NCBI GenBank assembly: GCA_021796905.1 | Contig: JAKABK010000098.1 | Location: 1-6,881, forward strand | Source: Actinomycetes bacterium | Lineage (GTDB): Bacteria; Actinomycetota; Acidimicrobiia; Acidimicrobiales; Palsa-688 | Direction: 5' to 3' | DNA: 6,881 nt | Part shown: positions 5,030 through 6,881 of the stretch, piece after piece | Layout: each line of letters begins with the position of its first letter | Position numbering within the stretch: position 1 is the first letter of the stretch | Translations under genes and position numbers: made by a program | The notes under the pieces: generated by a model | The model's input: the letters and a program-made list of their open reading frames with translations, nothing else | Database searches by the model: none | What the model was told of the DNA's origin: nothing

Positions 5030-6881
5030 GCACCCGACGCGCGACGGTGGCCCAGGCCGCCGTCCGGTTCCTCGCAGCGCAGTACAGCGAACGTGACGGG
5101 GTCGAGCACCGACTGATCGAGGGCTGCTTCGGGATCTTCGGTCACGGGAACGTGGCCGGTATCGGCCAAGCCCTCCTCGAGGCCGAGCTGACCGACCCGG
5201 GCCAGCTCCGCTACCACCAAGCTCGAAACGAACAGGCAATGGTCCACGCTGCGGTTGGCTTCGCCCGGATGCGCAACCGGCTCTCGACCCTCGCCTGCAC
5301 CACCTCTGTCGGGCCGGGCGCGACCAACATGATCACCGGCGCGGCGCTCGCCACAGTCAACCGGATCCCGGTGCTGCTCCTGCCCGCCGACACCTTCGCC
5401 ACCCGCGCCGCCGACCCGGTCCTCCAACAACTCGAGCACCCCAGTGCCGGGGACGTCTCGGTCAACGACTGCTTCCGGCCGGTGTCACGGTACTTCGACC
5501 GGGTCGACCGCCCCGAACAGCTCCCATCCGCCCTCCTCGGGTCGATGCGGGTGCTGACCGACCCGGCCGAGACCGGGGCGGTCACCCTCTGCCTCCCCGA
5601 GGACGTCCAGGCGGAAGCCTACGACTGGCCCGAGGAGCTGTTCGCCCGGCGCACCTGGCACGTGCCGCGGCCCTCACCCGACCGGGCTGCTCTCGGTCGA
5701 GCAGTCGAGACGCTGCGCACGGCACGCCGCCCCCTCATCGTCGCCGGGGGCGGGGTGATCTACTCCGAGGCCCACGACGCCCTGGCCCGCCTCGCCGAGA
5801 TCACCGGGCTCCCGGTCGCGGAGACCCAGGCCGGGAAGGGCTCACTGCGCTACGACCACCCGTGCTCGGTCGGCGCGCTCGGCGCCACCGGCACCACCGC
5901 CGCCAACACCCTCGCCCGCAGCGCCGATGTCGTGATCGGCATCGGGACCCGCTGGAGCGACTTCACGACCGCATCCCGCAGCGCGTTCCGGTCGCCCGGG
6001 GTGCGTTTCGTCAACTGCAACATCGCCGGGCTCGACGCCGGGAAACACGCCGGGGTAGCGGTGGTCGGCGACGCCCGCACCATCATCGAGCAGATCACCG
6101 CAGCGCTCTCCGGCTGGGCGGTCGAGGGCTCCTACCGCTCGGAGGTCCTCCGGCTCCGCAACGAGTGGGAAGAGACGGTCGACCGGGCGTACCACACCCC
6201 CCACCTGCCGCTGCCGGCGCAATCGGAGGTGATCGGAGCCGTCAACGAGGCGGTCGACCCCAGCGACGTCGTGGTCTGCGCCGCCGGTTCGATGCCCGGA
6301 GATCTCCACAAGCTGTGGCGGACCCGTGACCCGAAGGGGTACCACGTCGAGTACGGCTACTCGTGCATGGGGTACGAGATCGCCGGCGGCCTCGGGGTCA
6401 AGATGGCCGCCCCCGACCGGGACGTGTACGTGATGGTGGGCGACGGGTCCTACCTGATGATGGCCCAGGAGCTGGTGACCGCGGTCCAAGAGGGCGTGAA
6501 GCTGGTCGTGGTGCTGGTCGACAACCACGGGTTCGCCTCGATCGGCGCGCTCTCCGAATCGGTCGGGTCGCGCCGCTTCGGCACCTCCTACCGCTACCGG
6601 GACCCGGTCAGCGGACGCCTCGACGGGTCCACGCTGCCGGTCGACCTCGCTGCCAACGCGGCCAGCCTCGGAGCCGAGGTGATCCGGGCGCGGGGGATCG
6701 ACGAGCTACGCGCCGCGCTGAGACAGGCCAAGCGCGCGACGCCCACCCCGGTAGTGATCCACGTCGAGACCGACCCCCTGCTCCAGGCACCAGACAGCGC
6801 CTCGTGGTGGGACGTCCCCGTCGCCGAGGTCGCCGCCCTCGACTCGACCCGCGCCGCCCGCCAGGACTACGAACGTCACAA
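5026..6881 (+). CDS. iolD: 3D-(3,5/4)-trihydroxycyclohexane-1,2-dione hydrolase, 3' end cut by window
   Basis: This thiamine diphosphate-dependent enzyme opens the cyclic dione made by IolE to give 5-deoxy-D-glucuronate. The frame is open for 618 codons to the window edge. The last two bases begin a Lys or Asn codon. Family members are about 640 aa, so only a short tail is missing. The order is ThDP pyrimidine-binding domain (about 5-185, YHQARNEQAM at 63-72 with catalytic Glu69), a middle domain (about 215-360, LIVAGGGVIY at 237-246), and the pyrophosphate domain (about 415-585) with the metal motif VGDGSYLMM (471-479) running to DNHGF (499-503). The GTG at 5026 overlaps the iolB stop (GTGA); the following STRRATVAQAAVRFLAAQY matches a normal IolD beginning. 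There is no obvious Shine-Dalgarno, so coupling to iolB is likely. Acetolactate synthase is the related alternative, but the N-terminus, the length and the neighbours favour IolD. Confidence 0.93.
   Translation, partial: MSTRRATVAQAAVRFLAAQYSERDGVEHRLIEGCFGIFGHGNVAGIGQALLEAELTDPGQLRYHQARNEQAMVHAAVGFARMRNRLSTLACTTSVGPGATNMITGAALATVNRIPVLLLPADTFATRAADPVLQQLEHPSAGDVSVNDCFRPVSRYFDRVDRPEQLPSALLGSMRVLTDPAETGAVTLCLPEDVQAEAYDWPEELFARRTWHVPRPSPDRAALGRAVETLRTARRPLIVAGGGVIYSEAHDALARLAEITGLPVAETQAGKGSLRYDHPCSVGALGATGTTAANTLARSADVVIGIGTRWSDFTTASRSAFRSPGVRFVNCNIAGLDAGKHAGVAVVGDARTIIEQITAALSGWAVEGSYRSEVLRLRNEWEETVDRAYHTPHLPLPAQSEVIGAVNEAVDPSDVVVCAAGSMPGDLHKLWRTRDPKGYHVEYGYSCMGYEIAGGLGVKMAAPDRDVYVMVGDGSYLMMAQELVTAVQEGVKLVVVLVDNHGFASIGALSESVGSRRFGTSYRYRDPVSGRLDGSTLPVDLAANAASLGAEVIRARGIDELRAALRQAKRATPTPVVIHVETDPLLQAPDSASWWDVPVAEVAALDSTRAARQDYERH

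Noticed and set aside
5842..6528. A 228-codon minus-strand frame opposite iolD
   Set aside because: It is rich in His, Val, Asp and Gly without a motif, and the plus strand holds the ThDP-binding motifs of IolD there.

Overview
The window is a high-GC segment, by eye well above 65% G+C. It carries six tightly packed plus-strand genes for myo-inositol catabolism, preceded by about 256 bp of non-coding control DNA. GC-rich third codon positions, three GTG starts, ATGA/GTGA overlaps and an actinobacterial-type stand-alone aldolase (Cgl0158 family) point to an actinomycete. I cannot place it more finely from the sequence.

Layout: bases 1-256 hold no convincing gene. They contain a perfect inverted repeat (55-72), a good -35/-10 pair (151-156 and 174-179, 17-bp spacer) and an exact 25-bp tandem duplication (174-223). 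Each repeat unit carries a CG-centred, LacI-family-like imperfect palindrome, and the first one overlaps the -10 and the predicted transcription start. Then follow iolG (257-1336), iolE (1333-2226), iolC (2223-3218), a Cgl0158-type aldolase (3205-4101), iolB (4133-5029) and iolD (5026 to past the right edge). Four of the five junctions overlap by 4 or 14 nt. The fifth is a 31-nt gap with a strong Shine-Dalgarno. This looks like one operon with translational coupling.

Pathway, from established inositol biochemistry: IolG oxidises myo-inositol to 2-keto-myo-inositol. IolE dehydrates that to a cyclic trihydroxy-dione, and IolD hydrolyses the ring to 5-deoxyglucuronate. IolB isomerises the product to 5-dehydro-2-deoxygluconate, and IolC phosphorylates it. 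The aldolase is the natural candidate to split the phosphate into dihydroxyacetone phosphate and malonate semialdehyde. The semialdehyde dehydrogenase (IolA), an inositol transporter and a dedicated regulator are not in this window and may lie outside it.

The enzymes look intact and ordinary for their families, and I see no wholly new system. The parts most worth a second look are the duplicated operator/-10 module upstream and the stand-alone aldolase in the place of IolJ or the IolC-fused DUF2090 domain.
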